Shown here: positions 8,863 to 10,000 of the stretch, piece after piece
Numbering within the stretch: the stretch's first letter is position 1
Layout: every line of letters starts with the position of its first letter
Source of the DNA: Stramonita haemastoma
Lineage: Eukaryota; Mollusca; Gastropoda; Neogastropoda; Muricidae
Length of the DNA stretch: 10,000 nucleotides
Direction of reading: 5' to 3'
Assembly (NCBI GenBank): GCA_030674155.1
Contig: CM060339.1
Location: 32,281,175-32,291,174 of the forward strand
Made by a program: the position numbers and the translations under genes
The notes under the pieces: generated by a model
The model's database searches: none
What the model saw: the letters and a program-made list of their open reading frames with translations, nothing else
Told to the model about the DNA's origin: nothing

Positions 8863-9135
8863 ACGTTGTGGAGTATTGTACTGTATTGTAGTGTATCGCA
8901 TGGTCTTGTCTTTACTTGTCTCGTAGTATATCGTGTTGTGTTTGTTTGTTGTGTTATTTTTTGCATCGCTATATTATTTATTAAACGTATTATATTTCAT
9001 CGCATGTTATTGTATTGTGGTGTATTGCATTGCTTTGTATTACATTGTATTGCATGGTATTGTATCGTATATTCTGTGTTGTACGGTGTTGTGTATTTGT
9101 GTTGCAGTGTATTCTGTTGGATTGCATTTAACATC
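8863..9135 (+). repeat. Degenerate TGTAT pentamer repeat
   Basis: TGTAT and close variants (TGTAC, TGTAG, TGCAT) recur in loose tandem, most regular at 8875-8900 and 9005-9070. The orientation matches the pentamer blocks several kilobases to the left. Two overlapping + strand frames of about 110 codons (8800-9147 and 8933-9268) consist largely of Leu/Tyr/Cys/Ile/Val in five-residue rhythm and are explained by the repeat. Confidence 0.75.
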
Positions 9136-9146
9136 ACTTGTGTTTA

Positions 9147-9208
9147 GTGACAATACGTTTCTCTGCACAACACTTAAACTGCTCTTCACGGGTAAAGGGT
9201 ATTGTCAC
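9147..9208. repeat. 10-bp perfect inverted repeat
   Basis: GTGACAATAC at 9147-9156 is the exact reverse complement of GTATTGTCAC at 9199-9208, with 42 bases between. It could be a fold-back remnant. An inverted repeat of this size and spacing can also occur by chance in 10 kb, so its meaning is unclear. Confidence 0.35.
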
Positions 9209-9301
9209 AAGAACAAGGCCTCCATTTTGTTTTCAATATCCTGTCTGAATGCCTGCTGTATGTCTTAAAACCTTAACTATTTTTTGTTTACACAATTCTG
9301 C

Positions 9302-9305
<4 letters not shown>

Positions 9306-9358
<53 letters not shown>

Positions 9359-9381
9359 CTCTCTCTCTCTCTCTCTCTCTC

Positions 9382-9434
<53 letters not shown>
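9306..9434. repeat. (CT)n microsatellite
   Basis: 129 bp of CT dinucleotides with a few TTC and CCT interruptions. It ends directly at the reverse transcriptase frame that follows, separated by only a few bases. Leu/Ser frames forward and Arg/Glu frames in reverse across it are not genes. Confidence 0.95.
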
Positions 9435-9440
9435 ACAAAA

Positions 9441-10000
9441 TCATGTACACTACCTGTAAAATATGGAATACCACAAGGGTCTGTTTTAGGCCCACTTTTA
9501 TTTTCTATATATGTTAATGACCTTCCACTCTACATCGAAGAATCATGTGAACTTTTTTGTGATGACACTACAATTCATACTAGCCACAACAGCCTAAACA
9601 AAATATCTACCTCATTACAAAATAGCGTTAATGCTTTAAGCAAATGGTGTGATTACAACCATATGTCACTTAACCCCCACAAAACCAAAATCATGCTTAT
9701 TACAACAAGACAAAAAAGACAAAACATGACAACCAGACTTCCACCTATATCAATCAACAATGAAACTATTGAAGAAGTTGATAACCATAAACTTCTAGGT
9801 GTAATGATTGACAACAACCTTTCATGGATGATGCACATTAATAAATTATGCAAAACAGTTTCCAAACAAGTGTACCAATTATGCAAAATTAAACACTTTA
9901 TCAACATACATGCCAGAAGAGTATTCCTACATGCTTACATTTTATCTTCCATTAATTATTGTTCTACGCTTTTTGATACAGCCAGTGCCAATATCCTAAA
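9441..10000 (+). CDS. Non-LTR retrotransposon reverse transcriptase, 5'-truncated, runs off window
   Basis: An uninterrupted frame of 186 codons from 9441 to the window end encodes the second half of an RNA-dependent DNA polymerase of the CR1/Jockey type, which copies the element's RNA into DNA at the insertion site. Counting from 9441: residues 9-21 are GIPQGSVLGPLLF (RT motif B, template contact); residues 39-42 are FCDD (motif C, both catalytic Asp present, Ala of the usual FADD replaced by Cys); then come LNPHKTKIML and KLLGVMIDNNLSW, typical of motifs D/E and the thumb; and SSINYCSTLF near the end matches the conserved C-terminal region. The fingers domain and motif A are missing: the frame begins only eight residues before motif B, directly after a CT microsatellite. 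No ATG precedes the motifs, so the 9441 boundary marks homology rather than a start codon. Domain identity is secure; the clade is inferred. Confidence 0.9.

Noticed and set aside
8800..9268. Two + strand frames of about 110 codons with Leu/Tyr/Cys/Ile/Val composition that look like membrane helices
   Set aside because: The five-residue rhythm follows from the TGTAT pentamer, which has no stop codon in any forward frame.
9653..9907. Antisense 84-codon frame
   Set aside because: It lies opposite the clearly conserved reverse transcriptase frame and shows no motif of its own.

Overview
This window reads as gene-poor nuclear DNA from a eukaryote, most likely an invertebrate animal. The reasons are long microsatellites (GA, GACA, AAT/ATG, CT), a non-LTR retrotransposon reverse transcriptase of the CR1/Jockey type, a candidate MITE family, a eukaryotic AATAAA signal, and the absence of any compact bacterial-style gene or operon. 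A mollusc is my guess from this mix of repeats, but nothing here proves it. I found no host protein-coding gene, tRNA, rRNA or CRISPR array. Almost every long open frame is a by-product of repeats lacking stop codons: Ser/Leu/Phe/Pro runs from CT tracts, Leu-Ser-Val-Cys runs from GACA, Tyr/Ile/Ser/His runs from AAT/ATG, and Leu-Tyr-Cys-Ile-Val runs from TGTAT.

Layout. Positions 1-2760 are extreme low-complexity sequence with many homopolymers. They include a 540-bp polypyrimidine tract, two G/T-rich blocks with G-quadruplex and Z-DNA potential, and many T, A, G and C runs; part of this may be sequencing or assembly artefact. From about 2300 to 4640 a degenerate pentamer of the form TGTAN dominates, first as TGTAG and then as TGTAC/TGTAT. 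It is broken by a complex island (3546-3843), a C17 run, and a candidate retrotransposon 3' end (stem-loop plus AATAAA at 4485-4509). Positions 4681-5147 are GA then GACA repeats. Positions 5148-5945 are ordinary AT-rich DNA with no gene. Positions 5946-6823 are a striking compound array in which AAT blocks alternate with ATG blocks in a higher-order pattern.

The right third holds the mobile DNA. A 429-bp MITE-like element has terminal inverted repeats (6906-7334), and a diverged relative lies at 8078-8301. A decayed antisense piece of reverse transcriptase C-terminus lies at 8379-8555. The pentamer repeat returns at 8863-9135. A CT tract (9306-9434) leads directly into an intact open frame for the second half of a reverse transcriptase domain, which runs off the window end (9441-10000).

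There is no gene system here to interpret as working together. The most interesting signals are the AAT/ATG higher-order array, the MITE pair, the RT frame starting at a microsatellite edge, and about 800 bp in which nearly every C follows a G, including 200 bases with no C at all.
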